From assembly GCF_036013915.1 (NCBI RefSeq), contig NZ_CP107899.1, positions 4,588,001 to 4,652,000 of the forward strand: 64,000 nucleotides of DNA. Reading direction: 5' to 3'. Made by a program: the position numbers and the translations under genes. Below the pieces are notes generated by a model. That model did no database searches. It worked only from the letters and a program-made list of their open reading frames with translations, and was not told the origin of the DNA. This document shows positions 42,043 to 52,014 of the stretch, piece by piece. Origin of the DNA: Streptomyces sp. NBC_00464 (GTDB lineage Bacteria; Actinomycetota; Actinomycetes; Streptomycetales; Streptomycetaceae). The stretch's first letter is position 1, and each line of letters opens with the position of its first letter.

Positions 42043-42938
42043 GCGAGAGCGTCACCGTCCGGGTACCCGCCAAGGTCAACGTCCAGCTCGCGGTCGGCGC
42101 CGCGCGCCCCGACGGCTTCCACGACCTGGCCAACGTCTTCCTCGCCGTCGGCCTGTACGACGAGGTCACCGTCACCCCGGCCGACGGGCTGCGCATCACC
42201 TGCTCCGGCCCGGACGCCGCCCAGGTCCCCCTGGACGCCACCAACCTCGCCGCCCGCGCCGCGACCGCGCTGGCCGAACGGCACGGCATCGCACCCGACG
42301 TCCACATCCACATCGCCAAGGACATTCCCGTCGCGGGCGGAATGGCCGGCGGCAGCGCGGACGCGGCCGGTGCCCTGCTGGCGTGCGACGCGCTGTGGTC
42401 CACCGGCGCCACCCGCGAGGAGCTCCTCGCGATCTGCGCCGAGCTGGGCAGCGACGTGCCGTTCAGCCTCGTCGGCGGGGCGGCCCTCGGGGTCGGCCGC
42501 GGCGAGCAGCTCACCCCCGTCGAGGTCGGCGGCACCTTCCACTGGGTCTTCGCGGTCGCCGACGGCGGCCTCTCCACCCCCGCCGTCTACCGCGAGTTCG
42601 ACCGGCTCACGGCCGGCACGCGGGTGCCCGAGCCCGCCGCGTCCGCCGCGCTCATGGACGCACTGCGGGCCGGTGACCCCGTCGCCCTCGCCGCAGCCCT
42701 GAGCAACGACCTCCAGGCCCCCGCGCTGTCGCTGCGCCCCTCGCTGGCCGACACCCTGGCGGCGGGCACGGAGGCGGGCGCACTGGCTGCGCTGGTCTCG
42801 GGCTCCGGGCCGACCACCGCGTTCCTGACCGAGGACGAGGCGGCGGCCCGCAAGGTGGCCGACGCACTGACCGCCTCGGGGACCTGCCGCACCGCGAGGG
42901 TCGCCGTCTCCCCGGCACCGGGCGCCACCGTCGTCTGA
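42039..42938 (+). CDS. ispE: 4-diphosphocytidyl-2-C-methyl-D-erythritol kinase
   Basis: 299 residues. GHMP kinase motifs are [31 protein letters not shown] and [13 protein letters not shown]. It phosphorylates CDP-ME in the MEP isoprenoid route. It is coupled to ksgA by ATGA overlap, the usual actinobacterial arrangement. Confidence 0.97.
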   Translation: MSESVTVRVPAKVNVQLAVGAARPDGFHDLANVFLAVGLYDEVTVTPADGLRITCSGPDAAQVPLDATNLAARAATALAERHGIAPDVHIHIAKDIPVAGGMAGGSADAAGALLACDALWSTGATREELLAICAELGSDVPFSLVGGAALGVGRGEQLTPVEVGGTFHWVFAVADGGLSTPAVYREFDRLTAGTRVPEPAASAALMDALRAGDPVALAAALSNDLQAPALSLRPSLADTLAAGTEAGALAALVSGSGPTTAFLTEDEAAARKVADALTASGTCRTARVAVSPAPGATVV

Positions 42939-42954
42939 CCGGTGACGCCCCGGA

Positions 42955-42983
42955 CGTGCGGCCCGGCTCAGCCGAGCCGCACG
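42955..42983. terminator. Bidirectional hairpin between ispE and the lipoprotein gene
   Basis: CGTGCGGCCCGGCT pairs with AGCCGAGCCGCACG (one mismatch) around one C. The right arm lies in the lipoprotein gene's last codons. Confidence 0.75.
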
Positions 42984-43615
42984 CTCCGCTTCGCCAGCTC
43001 GAACGCCGGCAGCATGCCCTTGTGCTCCTGCGCGTCCAGCCCGCCCAGGTGCACCACGACCGGTCCGTCCGGGGTGGCGACGGCGAAGGCGTGGGCCGGG
43101 CGCGACTCCTCCATGATCTTGCTGTAGACGGTGTAGCCCACTTCGGTCACGGACAGCTTCCCGACCGTGGTCTGCGTGTACGTGATCTTCGAGGCGTTCT
43201 CGTCGGCCTTCACGAAGCCCTCCAGCGCCTGGCGCGCCGTGCCGTCCTTGCCCTCGCCCTGCCACACCCGCAGGAACCCGATGTGCCCGGCCGGCTTCGC
43301 GTCGATCTCGCACACCATCGCGACCGGGCCCTGCCGGGCGAGGTCGGCGAGCTCCGAGTCCGGCTCCACGGGAGCCACGGCCTTCGCCTTCCAGTGCTGC
43401 GCCAGGTCGAAGACGACCGGCAGCTCGCATCCGGAACCGGGGCCCCCGACCGTGCCGCCCTTGGCCGCGGTCTTCGCACCCGCCCCGTGCGCGGCCGCGC
43501 CGCCGCCCGGCTTGGTGTCCGCCTTCGCACCGCCACCGGACTCCGACGAGCAGCCGGTCAGCGCGAGGGCTGCCAGCAGGACGGGCGCCAGCCCGCGAAC
43601 CGTACGTCGTGTCAT
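42968..43615 (-). CDS. Secreted lipoprotein, unknown function
   Basis: 215 residues from ATG 43615. The lipobox LALTGC follows a short basic N-terminus, so Cys is lipidated. After a Gly/Ala/Lys linker a compact domain holds two further Cys (SGCELPVVFDL and MVCEIDAKPAG) likely forming a disulfide. It resembles DUF3558-like actinobacterial lipoproteins only loosely, and I cannot assign a function. It is convergent with ispE. Confidence 0.85.
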   Translation of the reverse strand: MTRRTVRGLAPVLLAALALTGCSSESGGGAKADTKPGGGAAAHGAGAKTAAKGGTVGGPGSGCELPVVFDLAQHWKAKAVAPVEPDSELADLARQGPVAMVCEIDAKPAGHIGFLRVWQGEGKDGTARQALEGFVKADENASKITYTQTTVGKLSVTEVGYTVYSKIMEESRPAHAFAVATPDGPVVVHLGGLDAQEHKGMLPAFELAKRSVRLG

Positions 43616-43809
43616 GAAGTTCCCCACCCCGATGAGACCCGGGAACCGGCCCGGATCTTGATCAATTCGGGCAAGGTACCGCACAGAGGTGTCCGGACGA
43701 ACGCGGTTTCCCGGCACTGTCCCGTACAGGTGAGCGGGCGCTCGTAAGGAGCCCGGCGCCATGGCGACTACGCTGAAGGTCAGTGTTTCTCCTTCGAGCT
43801 GGAGCGTTT

Positions 43810-45624
43810 GTGGCCGTCAACCTCGTCAATGTCGAGCAGGTCAGCAAGGTGTACGGCACCCGTGCGCTGCTCGACGGTGTGTCCCTCGGTGTGTCCGAGG
43901 GGGACCGGATCGGTGTCGTCGGCCGTAACGGAGATGGCAAGACGACTCTCATCCGGATGCTCGCCAAGCTGGAGGAGGCGGACACCGGCCGGGTCACCCA
44001 CAACGGCGGACTGCGTCTCGGCGTCCTGACCCAGCACGATTCGCTCGACCCGAAGGCGACGATCCGGCACGAGGTCATCGGCGATCTCGCCGACCACGAG
44101 TGGGCCGGCAGCGCCAAGATCCGCGACGTCCTGACCGGGCTCTTCGGCGGTCTCGACCTGGCCGGCTTCGAGCAGGGCCTGGACACCGTCATCGCCCCGC
44201 TCTCCGGTGGCGAGCGCCGCCGGATCGCGCTGGCCAAGCTGCTCATCGCCGAGCAGGACCTGATCGTCCTCGACGAGCCGACCAACCACCTCGACGTCGA
44301 GGGCATCTCCTGGCTGGCCGGACACCTGCGCGCCCGCCGCTCCGCACTGGTCTGCGTCACCCACGACCGGTGGTTCCTGGACCAGGTCTGCACCCGCATG
44401 TGGGACGTCCAGCGCGGCACGGTCCACGAGTACGAGGGCGGCTACAGCGACTACGTCTTCGCCCGTGCCGAACGCGAGCGGATCGCGGCCACCGAAGAGG
44501 GCAAGCGGCAGAACCTCATGCGCAAGGAGCTGGCCTGGCTGCGGCGCGGCGCCCCCGCCCGTACGTCCAAGCCCCGCTACCGCATCGAGGCGGCCAACGA
44601 GCTGATCGCCGATGTGCCGCCGCCCCGCGACACCAGCGCGCTGATGAAGTTCGCCAACGCCCGGCTCGGCAAGACCGTCTTCGAGCTGGAGGACGTGACC
44701 GTCCAGGCCGGCCCCAAGACGCTGCTCACCCACCTGACCTGGCAGCTCGGTCCCGGCGACCGGATCGGCCTGGTCGGGGTCAACGGCGCGGGCAAGACCT
44801 CGCTGCTGCGGGCGCTGGAGCAGGCGGCCCGTACCCAGGGCGAGGCGCAGCCCGCCGACGGGAAGATCGTCGTCGGCAAGACCGTGAAGCTCGCCTACCT
44901 CTCCCAGGAGGTCGCGGAGCTCAACCCGAACCTCCGGGTGCTGGAGGCCGTGCAGCAGGTGCGCGACCGGGTCGACCTCGGCAAGGGCCGGGAGATGACC
45001 GCGGGCCAGCTCTGCGAGCAGTTCGGCTTCTCGAAGGAGAAGCAGTGGACCCCGGTCGGCGACCTGTCGGGCGGTGAGCGGCGCAGGCTGCAGATCCTGC
45101 GGCTGCTGATGGACGAGCCGAACGTCCTCTTCCTCGACGAGCCCACCAACGACCTCGACATCGAGACCCTGACCCAGCTGGAGGACCTCCTCGACGGCTG
45201 GCCCGGGTCGATGATCGTGATCTCCCACGACCGGTTCTTCATCGAGCGGACCACGGACAAGGTGCTGGCGCTCCTCGGCGACAAGTCGCTGCGGATGCTG
45301 CCGCGCGGCATCGACGAGTACCTGGAGCGCAGGCTGCAGATGGCGGGGGCCGCCATGCCCGCCGCACCTGCCACGGCCTCCCGGGCCGCCGCCCCGGCAC
45401 CGGGCGTCTCGCCGCAGGAGGCACGCGCGGCCAAGAAGGAACTCCAGAAGGTCGAGCGGCAGCTCGACAAGATGTCGACCCGCGAGACGACGCTCCACGC
45501 CCAGATCGCCGACAACGCCACGGACTTCGAGAAGGTCGCGAAGCTCGACGCCGAACTGCGCGAACTGGTCGCGGAACGCGATGTGCTGGAGATGCGCTGG
45601 CTGGAACTGGCCGAGGAGGCCTGA
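43810..45624 (+). CDS. ABC-F family ATPase (Uup-like)
   Basis: 604 residues from GTG 43810 with GGAG upstream. Two ATPase domains: GRNGDGKTT with LSGGERRRIALAK and IVLDEPTNHLD, then GVNGAGKTS with LSGGERRRLQILR and LFLDEPTNDLD. No membrane segments. After an Ala/Pro linker a C-terminal coiled coil (EARAAKKELQKVERQLDKM) matches Uup. ABC-F proteins act on the ribosome to resolve stalling or protect it; resistance is less likely here than housekeeping. Confidence 0.93.
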   Translation: MAVNLVNVEQVSKVYGTRALLDGVSLGVSEGDRIGVVGRNGDGKTTLIRMLAKLEEADTGRVTHNGGLRLGVLTQHDSLDPKATIRHEVIGDLADHEWAGSAKIRDVLTGLFGGLDLAGFEQGLDTVIAPLSGGERRRIALAKLLIAEQDLIVLDEPTNHLDVEGISWLAGHLRARRSALVCVTHDRWFLDQVCTRMWDVQRGTVHEYEGGYSDYVFARAERERIAATEEGKRQNLMRKELAWLRRGAPARTSKPRYRIEAANELIADVPPPRDTSALMKFANARLGKTVFELEDVTVQAGPKTLLTHLTWQLGPGDRIGLVGVNGAGKTSLLRALEQAARTQGEAQPADGKIVVGKTVKLAYLSQEVAELNPNLRVLEAVQQVRDRVDLGKGREMTAGQLCEQFGFSKEKQWTPVGDLSGGERRRLQILRLLMDEPNVLFLDEPTNDLDIETLTQLEDLLDGWPGSMIVISHDRFFIERTTDKVLALLGDKSLRMLPRGIDEYLERRLQMAGAAMPAAPATASRAAAPAPGVSPQEARAAKKELQKVERQLDKMSTRETTLHAQIADNATDFEKVAKLDAELRELVAERDVLEMRWLELAEEA

Positions 45625-45695
45625 CCGGCCGCTGAGGCGTCCTGCTGCGTGGCCGGTACAACTGCCGTGACCGGTGTGGTCGGTGAGGCCTGTGG

Positions 45696-45720
45696 GGCGG
45701 GTGGTAGAAAGAAGCCCCGT
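45696..45720 (+). promoter_or_regulatory. Conserved promoter-like element before propeller gene 1
   Basis: The stretch GGGTGGTAGAAAGAAGCCCC recurs as GGGTGGTACAAAGAAGCCCC before the second paralogue (47654), with GTCGTA following in both. Conservation beyond the coding region suggests a shared promoter or regulator site. Confidence 0.6.
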
Positions 45721-45791
45721 CCGGCGTCGTAGCCGGACCGCTTCGCACCACAGGTACCGACGGAACAACAACGGAACAGGGGGACGGGCCG

Positions 45792-47558
45792 ATGAGCCAG
45801 CCGCCCGGACAGCAGCCGCCGCAGGGCGGGTTCGGAGCTCCTTACGACCCGCCGCCCGGGGCGTACCCGCCACCGGCCGCCCCGCCGCAGCCCGCCGGCC
45901 CGTACGGGCAGCCCGGTCCGTACGGCAATCAGCCCGGTCCGTACGGCAGTCAGCCCGGTCCGTACAACCAGCCGACGCAGGGCTACGGGTACGGCTACCC
46001 GCCCCAGCAGCAACAGCCGCAACAGCAGCCGGGGCACGGCTACCCGACGCAGCCCCCGCAGCCCGGCGGACCGCAGCCCGGCGGACCCCGGGGCGGCGGC
46101 CGGTTCCGCGGCCGGACCGGGATGATCGTCGGCGGCCTGCTCGCGGTGGCACTCCTGGCGGGCGGCGGCATCTGGCTCGCCACCGGCGACGACGGCGGCA
46201 ACGGGACGCCCACGGCGAACGGCGGCCACAGCTCCGCGCCACCGGCCCCCGCGCCGACCCTGGACCAGGGCGACGGCAAGGGCGACACCGACGACGACGG
46301 CACGGTCACCCCTCAGGCCGAGGCCGCCGCCATCAACGCGGCGCGCGGGCCGGGGGAGGCGAAGGCCCTCTGGATCCGGAAGAGCGGCGTCGATCTCCCG
46401 GAGGGCGGCGAGGACTTCTACGGCCCGTGGTTCGCCGGCGACACCGTCGTCACGGCCATGTACCACACCGTCACGGGCTATTCGGCAGCCGACGGCACGC
46501 TCAAGTGGACCCTGCGGCTGCCCACCAACGCCTGCGCCGCGCCCACCCGGCCCACCGCCGACGGCAAGATCGTCCTGGGCATCGAGGACAGCACATCGGA
46601 CGACGCGTACTGCGACAACCTCCAGATGGTCGACCTCACGACGGGCAAGGCCGGCTGGCGCAAGCAGTACGCCCGCGACGGCGCCTGGGACGGGCTCTCC
46701 GACCTCGCGATGGCGATCAACGGCGACACCGTGACCGTGGGGCGCACCAGCAGGACCGACGCCTTCCGGGTCAGCGACGGCAAGGTGCTGTTCGGCAAAC
46801 TGCCCGGCAACTGCCAGCCGTTCGGCTTCGCCAGCGGCCCCGTGGCGATCGCCGCGGCGAGCTGCCAGACCGCCGCGGACGACCACAAGGAACACCGGGT
46901 ACAGCGGATCGACCCCGGCACCGGCAAGGTGCAGTGGACGTACAAGGTCAAGAAGGGCTGGCAGGTCGCGCAGATCTACTCCGCCGACCCCATCGTGATC
47001 TCGCTGACGCAGCCGGAGAAGTGGGGCATCCTCGTGCTCAACACCAACGGCACCTACCGCACCCAGCTCTCCGGCGGGCCGGGGGAGTACGCCGTCGGGT
47101 GCGACAAGGACCGGCGCGTCCAGGGGGCCAACCTCGACAGCTGCACCGGGGTGGCCGCCGGTGCGAACACGTTCTACATGGCGACCAAGGCCGTCGACCT
47201 CAAAACCGGCGACGGCAACCAGGTCGCCGCCTTCGATCTGTCCACCGGCAAGCACAAGTGGACGATCAGCTCCCCGGCGGAGCAGCCCCTCACCCCGCTG
47301 CGGACGGAGGGCGGCAAGCTGCTGATGTACCTCGGGGCGGCGAAGAACAAGGGAGGCGGTATCGCCTCCGTTCCGGCCGCCGGCGGTAAATGGGGCATGG
47401 TGGTGCGGCACCCGGCGGCGGCCTCCGACCTGGAGCGCAGTTTCTACGAGCCGAACATCTCCTACGTGGACGGACGCAGCTTCCTCACGAATTCGAGGAT
47501 CAGCGGCTCGGACGACGAGGAGATCGAGAGGCGGTCCATGGCCGTCTTCGGCAACTGA
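45792..47558 (+). CDS. Membrane-anchored PQQ-like beta-propeller protein, paralogue 1
   Basis: 588 residues. The cytoplasmic N-terminus (about 1-105) is Pro/Gln/Gly/Tyr-rich (QPGPYGNQPGPYGSQPGPYN). One membrane helix follows (MIVGGLLAVALLAGGGIWLA), a linker, then an extracytoplasmic propeller of PQQ-type blades (DLTTGKAGWRKQYA, DPGTGKVQWTYKV, DLSTGKHKWTIS). Six cysteines recur at equivalent places in all three paralogues. No cofactor site can be assigned; similar proteins may act as assembly scaffolds or sensors. A conserved promoter-like sequence lies upstream. Confidence 0.87.
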   Translation: MSQPPGQQPPQGGFGAPYDPPPGAYPPPAAPPQPAGPYGQPGPYGNQPGPYGSQPGPYNQPTQGYGYGYPPQQQQPQQQPGHGYPTQPPQPGGPQPGGPRGGGRFRGRTGMIVGGLLAVALLAGGGIWLATGDDGGNGTPTANGGHSSAPPAPAPTLDQGDGKGDTDDDGTVTPQAEAAAINAARGPGEAKALWIRKSGVDLPEGGEDFYGPWFAGDTVVTAMYHTVTGYSAADGTLKWTLRLPTNACAAPTRPTADGKIVLGIEDSTSDDAYCDNLQMVDLTTGKAGWRKQYARDGAWDGLSDLAMAINGDTVTVGRTSRTDAFRVSDGKVLFGKLPGNCQPFGFASGPVAIAAASCQTAADDHKEHRVQRIDPGTGKVQWTYKVKKGWQVAQIYSADPIVISLTQPEKWGILVLNTNGTYRTQLSGGPGEYAVGCDKDRRVQGANLDSCTGVAAGANTFYMATKAVDLKTGDGNQVAAFDLSTGKHKWTISSPAEQPLTPLRTEGGKLLMYLGAAKNKGGGIASVPAAGGKWGMVVRHPAAASDLERSFYEPNISYVDGRSFLTNSRISGSDDEEIERRSMAVFGN

Positions 47559-47650
47559 CGGCCGATCAGGGCTCACGTAGGCATAACGGCGGTATCACGG
47601 GCCGGTTCTCCCTTGGGAACAGGGGTGGACCGAACCGCGGCGGGTGGCGG

Positions 47651-47674
47651 GCCGGGTGGTACAAAGAAGCCCCG
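47651..47674 (+). promoter_or_regulatory. Conserved promoter-like element before propeller gene 2
   Basis: It matches the element at 45696-45720 at almost every base over its core (GGTGGTACAAAGAAGCCCC). The next ~146 bp to the start contain no other repeat. Confidence 0.6.
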
Positions 47675-47820
47675 CTCGACTGTCGTAACACTGCGGGATC
47701 CATGCCCGATTCGCTCCATTTCGCCGTTAATTCAGGGGGTCTTCGCCGATTCCCCGAGCTCCGGCGTGATCGCGGGGGAGTCCGGACCGGGCACCGGACC
47801 GCATGAAGGGGGACGCGCTG

Positions 47821-49686
47821 ATGACCCAGCCGCCCAGCCAGCAACCGCCGCAGGGAGGCTTCGGCGCTCCGCAGGAGCCGCCGCACGGGGTCCCGCAGCC
47901 GCCCCAGGGCCCGCCGCAGACGCCGCCGCCCGCGCAGCCGCCCCAGGCACCGGCCGCCCAGCCGGGATATGGCTATCCCCAGCAGCCGGGCCAGGCAGCG
48001 GGCCGGCCGCCGCAGCCCGGCCCCTACGGGCAGCCGCAGCAGCCGGGCCCGTACGCCCAGCAGCCCGGTCCCTACGGCCAGCCCCAGCAGCCCGGCCCCT
48101 ACGGTCAGCAGCAGCCGGGTCCGTATGCCCAGCAGCCCGGCCCGTACGGTCAGCCGCAGCAGCCCGGATACGGGTATCCGCAGCAGCAGTACCCCGGCGC
48201 ACCGGTCCCCGCGCCGCCCGGTGGCCGTGGCCCGTTCAAGGGCAAGCCCGCGGCGATCATCGGTGCCGCGGTCGCCGCGCTCCTGGTCATCGGCGGCGGT
48301 GTCTACCTGCTGTCGAGCGGGGGCGACGACGACAAGAAGCCCGTCGCGAAGAAGAGCGGCGAGGTCCAGAAGCCCACCACGTCGCCCACTGTCGACGAGG
48401 GCGACGGCAACGGCACCGGCCGTGAGGGCAGCGACGACCTGAACGGCGGGCGCAAGCCCGGCGAGGCGAAGGTCCTCTGGCTCCAGAAGAACGACGTGGA
48501 CCTGCCGCGCAACGGCGCGGACGTGTACGGCCCGTGGATCGTCGGCGACACCGTCGTCAAGGGCATGTACCGCACGGTCGCCGGCTACTCGGTGGCCGAC
48601 GGCAAGGAGAAGTGGAAGCTGAAGCTTCCCGCCGACATCTGCTCCGCCCCGCAGCAGACCACCACGGACGGCAAGATCGTCATCGCGGTGAAGAACGGCA
48701 CGACCGACAAGTCCGACTGCTCCACCCTCCAGCTGATCGACCTCAACACGGGGAAGGCGGGGTGGAAGAAGGAGGTCAAGAAGAGCGGCCTCTTCGACCT
48801 GATGTCGGACCTCTCCCTCGCCATCAGCGGCAACACCGTGACGGTCGGCCGCACCGGCGCCTCCAACGCCTACCGGGTCAGCGACGGCAAGGACCTGTTC
48901 GGCAAGCGGGCGGGGATCTGCCAGCCGTTCGCCTTCGCGGGCGGGCCCAAGCTGATCGCCGCCACCAACTGCCGGGTCAGTGACCTCGACAACCCGCAGC
49001 ACGAGATCGAACTGATCGACCCGAACACCGGCAAGCCGAAGTGGACCTACAAGCCGGCCCGCGGCTGGGAGGTCGACAACATCTACTCGGTGAGCCCGCT
49101 CATCGTGTCGCTGACCAAGGGCGACAGCAGCAAGGACAAGAAGTGGAGCATCCTCGCGCTCCGGGAGAACGGCACGCTCCGCTCCCAGATCATCAGCGAC
49201 AAGGGTGACAAGTTCCCGATGGCCTGCGGCAACGCCTTCGCCATCTTCGGCAAGCCCGTCGACGGCTGCGAGGGTGTCACGGCCGACGCCAACACGCTCT
49301 ACATGCGGACGCAGGACGACACCAGCGGTTCCGCCCGTACCAACCAGGTCGTCGCCTTCAACCTGAACACCGGCAAGACGAAGTGGAAGGCGAAGGCCCC
49401 GGCCGAGCAGACCATGAAGCCGCTGCGGATGGAGGGCGCCAACCTCCTGGTCTACGTGGACGCCGGTTACAACAAGGGCGGCGGCATCGCCACCCTGGGC
49501 CCGGCCGGCGGCACCCCGAAGATGCTGCTCCAGCACCCGGCCTCCATGGCTCAGGTCGAGAGCTCGTTCTGGAGCGAGAGGGTCCTGTACGTGGACGGCC
49601 GCTCGTTCATCGCCAGCGGGCGGGTCAGCGCGACCAACGACGAGGAAGAGCTGGAGACGAAGACCATGATGGCCTTCGGCAGCTGA
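47821..49686 (+). CDS. Membrane-anchored PQQ-like beta-propeller protein, paralogue 2
   Basis: 621 residues from ATG 47821, after AAGGGGG at good spacing. Same plan as paralogue 1: a Pro/Gln-rich N-terminus with repeated QQPGPYGQPQ, one helix (AAIIGAAVAALLVIGGGVYLL), a Lys/Asp/Gly linker and a propeller (DLNTGKAGWKKEV, DPNTGKPKWTYKP, NLNTGKTKWKAKA). The six cysteines are retained. Its end FGS matches FGN of paralogue 1, so these two are the closest pair. A terminator follows. Confidence 0.87.
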   Translation: MTQPPSQQPPQGGFGAPQEPPHGVPQPPQGPPQTPPPAQPPQAPAAQPGYGYPQQPGQAAGRPPQPGPYGQPQQPGPYAQQPGPYGQPQQPGPYGQQQPGPYAQQPGPYGQPQQPGYGYPQQQYPGAPVPAPPGGRGPFKGKPAAIIGAAVAALLVIGGGVYLLSSGGDDDKKPVAKKSGEVQKPTTSPTVDEGDGNGTGREGSDDLNGGRKPGEAKVLWLQKNDVDLPRNGADVYGPWIVGDTVVKGMYRTVAGYSVADGKEKWKLKLPADICSAPQQTTTDGKIVIAVKNGTTDKSDCSTLQLIDLNTGKAGWKKEVKKSGLFDLMSDLSLAISGNTVTVGRTGASNAYRVSDGKDLFGKRAGICQPFAFAGGPKLIAATNCRVSDLDNPQHEIELIDPNTGKPKWTYKPARGWEVDNIYSVSPLIVSLTKGDSSKDKKWSILALRENGTLRSQIISDKGDKFPMACGNAFAIFGKPVDGCEGVTADANTLYMRTQDDTSGSARTNQVVAFNLNTGKTKWKAKAPAEQTMKPLRMEGANLLVYVDAGYNKGGGIATLGPAGGTPKMLLQHPASMAQVESSFWSERVLYVDGRSFIASGRVSATNDEEELETKTMMAFGS

Positions 49687-49716
49687 CCGCTCCCCACGGC
49701 ACCCGTAGGAACTCCA

Positions 49717-49752
49717 CCGGTCGCGGGCGGCGGCAGACCCGCCCGCGACCGG
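49717..49752. terminator. Hairpin between propeller genes 2 and 3
   Basis: CCGGTCGCGGGCGG and CCGCCCGCGACCGG form a perfect 14-bp stem with an 8-nt loop. This makes paralogue 3 at least partly separate. Confidence 0.8.
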
Positions 49753-49798
49753 CACCGGCCCACCGCCCGACTCCCCTTCTCCAGAGGTACGCAACGCC

Positions 49799-51745
49799 AT
49801 GACGCAGCCGCCCCAGCCGCCGCCCAACGACCCGTCCCAGGGCGGGTTCGGCGCGCCGCAGGACCCCCCACCCGGTGGTTTCGGTGCCCCGCAGGACCCG
49901 CCGCCCGGTGGTTTCGGCGCCCCGACGCCGCCGCCCGCCGACCCGTTCGGCAAGCAGCCGGCCACCCCGCCGCCCCCGGCCCCCGGCGGCTACGGCACCC
50001 CGCCGCCCCCGGCTCCGGGCGGCTACGGCACCCCGCCGCCCGCGGGCCCGCCACAGCAGCAGCCCGGCTACGGCTACCCGCAGGGACCGCCCCAGCAGCA
50101 GCCCGGATACGGCTACCCGCACGACCAGCCGACGCAGCCGTCCGGGTACGGATTCCCGCCCGGTCAGGCTCCGCAGCAGGGGTACGGATTCCCGCCCGGC
50201 CAGCCGACGCAGCAGCAGAGCTACGGCTACCCGACCGCTCCGATGCAGCAGCCGCAGCAGCCCGGCGGCAACGGGCCGAAGAAGTTCTCCACCCAGTCCC
50301 AGATTATCGTCGCCGCGGTGGTCGCCGTGGCACTGATCATCGGCGGCGGTGTCTGGTTCGCGTCGAGCGGCGGCGACGACGAAGGCAAGAAGGACGAGGC
50401 GTCCACCTCCGCCGGCACCAGCGGCGAGAACAAGGGCGGATCGGGCAGCAGCGACAGCATCGGGGGCGGCGGCAAGGAGAAGGCCCCGGCCAACACCAAG
50501 GCCCAGGTCGGCTTCCAGCTTCCGCAGCCCAAGGTCACCGATGTCACCACGGTCGCCGGTTCCTGGCTGACCGACAAGGCGTACGTGAAGACCGGCGTCA
50601 ACGAGATCGTCGGCTACGACCTGGCCAAGGGCACCAAGCTCTGGTCGATCCCGCTGGACGGCCAGCTGTGTGCCGCCTCCCGGTACATGAGCAAGGACTT
50701 CAAGACGGCCGTCGCCTTCGAGGAGGGCAAGCGGACCACGGCGAACAAGTACCCCACCTGCAACCAGGTGGGCGCCCTCGACCTGAACACCGGCAAGCTC
50801 ATGTGGAGCAAGTCGGTGACCGCGTCCACCGGCGGTGACCGGCCGGTCCGGTTCGACGAGATCACCGTCAGCGGCACCACGGTCGCCGCAGGCGGCACCG
50901 AGGGCGGCGCCGCCTTCGACCTGAACACCGGCGCCGAGCGCTGGAAGCCGAAGGTCAGCACGGACGGCTGCTACGACAAGGGGTACGGCGGCGGCGAAGC
51001 ACTCGCCGTGGTCCGCAAGTGCGGGACGTACGACGACCCGCAGCTCGTCATCCAGGCGCTGAACCCGACGACGGGCGCCCCGCTCTCCTCGTACAAGATG
51101 CCGCCCGGTGTCGACTACGCGAGCATCGTCTCCACCAAGCCGCTGGTCGTCGCCGCCGACGTCGGCGACACCGCCGGTGACGGCAGCGGCATCTCGGACT
51201 TCTTCTCGATCGACGCGGCCAGCGGCAAGCTGCTCACCAGGATCGCGGCGGACGGCGAGAAGTACGCGGCGAGCTGCCGCGCCACCAAGGTCGAGAGCTG
51301 CCAGCACCTCGCGGTCGGCAACAACCGCATCTACGTGCCCACCGAGGAGCACGAGGGCACCGGCGAGTACGGCAACACCAACGAGATCGTCTCGTTCGAC
51401 CTGACCACCGGCAAGCCGACCAGTGACCGGGCCGACGCGGGCGACCGCTACTCGATGTTCCCGGTCCGCATGGACGGCGGCAACATCATCGCGTACAAGG
51501 AGCCCCCCTACGACAAGGGCGGCCAGATCGTCTCCATCGACGGCGCCACCTTCAAGCAGACCGTGCTGATGGACAACCCGAGCGACGAGTCCGTCCGGGA
51601 CGCGGAGACCAGCTTCTCCTCGGACTACGCCGAGTACCTCTACGGCAACGGCAAGCTGTACATCTCGGAGACGATGGTCAGCAAGCCGCGGGAGAGCGCG
51701 CTGGACGACAAGGAGTACCTCGTCGTCTCGTTCAGCACGAGCTGA
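49799..51745 (+). CDS. Membrane-anchored PQQ-like beta-propeller protein, paralogue 3
   Basis: 648 residues. The N-terminus holds repeats of DPPPGGFGAPQ and PAPGGYGTPPP, then GYGYPQGPPQQQP. One helix follows (IIVAAVVAVALIIGGGVWFA) and a propeller whose blades read DLAKGTKLWSIPL, DLNTGKLMWSKSV and DLNTGAERWKPKV. Six cysteines are present. It differs more than the first two do from each other, and lacks the FYGPW and VYGPW segment of the others. It may sense a different partner. Confidence 0.86.
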   Translation: MTQPPQPPPNDPSQGGFGAPQDPPPGGFGAPQDPPPGGFGAPTPPPADPFGKQPATPPPPAPGGYGTPPPPAPGGYGTPPPAGPPQQQPGYGYPQGPPQQQPGYGYPHDQPTQPSGYGFPPGQAPQQGYGFPPGQPTQQQSYGYPTAPMQQPQQPGGNGPKKFSTQSQIIVAAVVAVALIIGGGVWFASSGGDDEGKKDEASTSAGTSGENKGGSGSSDSIGGGGKEKAPANTKAQVGFQLPQPKVTDVTTVAGSWLTDKAYVKTGVNEIVGYDLAKGTKLWSIPLDGQLCAASRYMSKDFKTAVAFEEGKRTTANKYPTCNQVGALDLNTGKLMWSKSVTASTGGDRPVRFDEITVSGTTVAAGGTEGGAAFDLNTGAERWKPKVSTDGCYDKGYGGGEALAVVRKCGTYDDPQLVIQALNPTTGAPLSSYKMPPGVDYASIVSTKPLVVAADVGDTAGDGSGISDFFSIDAASGKLLTRIAADGEKYAASCRATKVESCQHLAVGNNRIYVPTEEHEGTGEYGNTNEIVSFDLTTGKPTSDRADAGDRYSMFPVRMDGGNIIAYKEPPYDKGGQIVSIDGATFKQTVLMDNPSDESVRDAETSFSSDYAEYLYGNGKLYISETMVSKPRESALDDKEYLVVSFSTS

Positions 51746-51760
51746 CCGCCCGGCGCACAT

Positions 51761-51792
51761 GTGGGGGTGGAGCCGGCCGGCTCCACCCCCAC
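51761..51792. terminator. Perfect 32-bp palindrome after propeller gene 3
   Basis: Arms GTGGGGGTGGAGCCGG and CCGGCTCCACCCCCAC meet with no spacer, 15 bp past the stop. Confidence 0.85.
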
Positions 51793-52014
51793 ACGCATGT
51801 CCTCACCCGGTACGAGTCAGGCCCTCAGTGGTCAGCATGCAGGTGGCAACAGCCAGAATTCGGCCATGATGAGCCATCAACTCGCTGCGAAAGCACCCGA
51901 AGCGGGCTATCTCGATCCTTCTGCAGGCTAAGACGCCCGCCGCCTCGAACAAGCGTGTAACTTGCCGGGTCTAAGAGGGCCGGGGGGCCTGCCGGTGCTA
52001 TGGGGGGTTACTCG

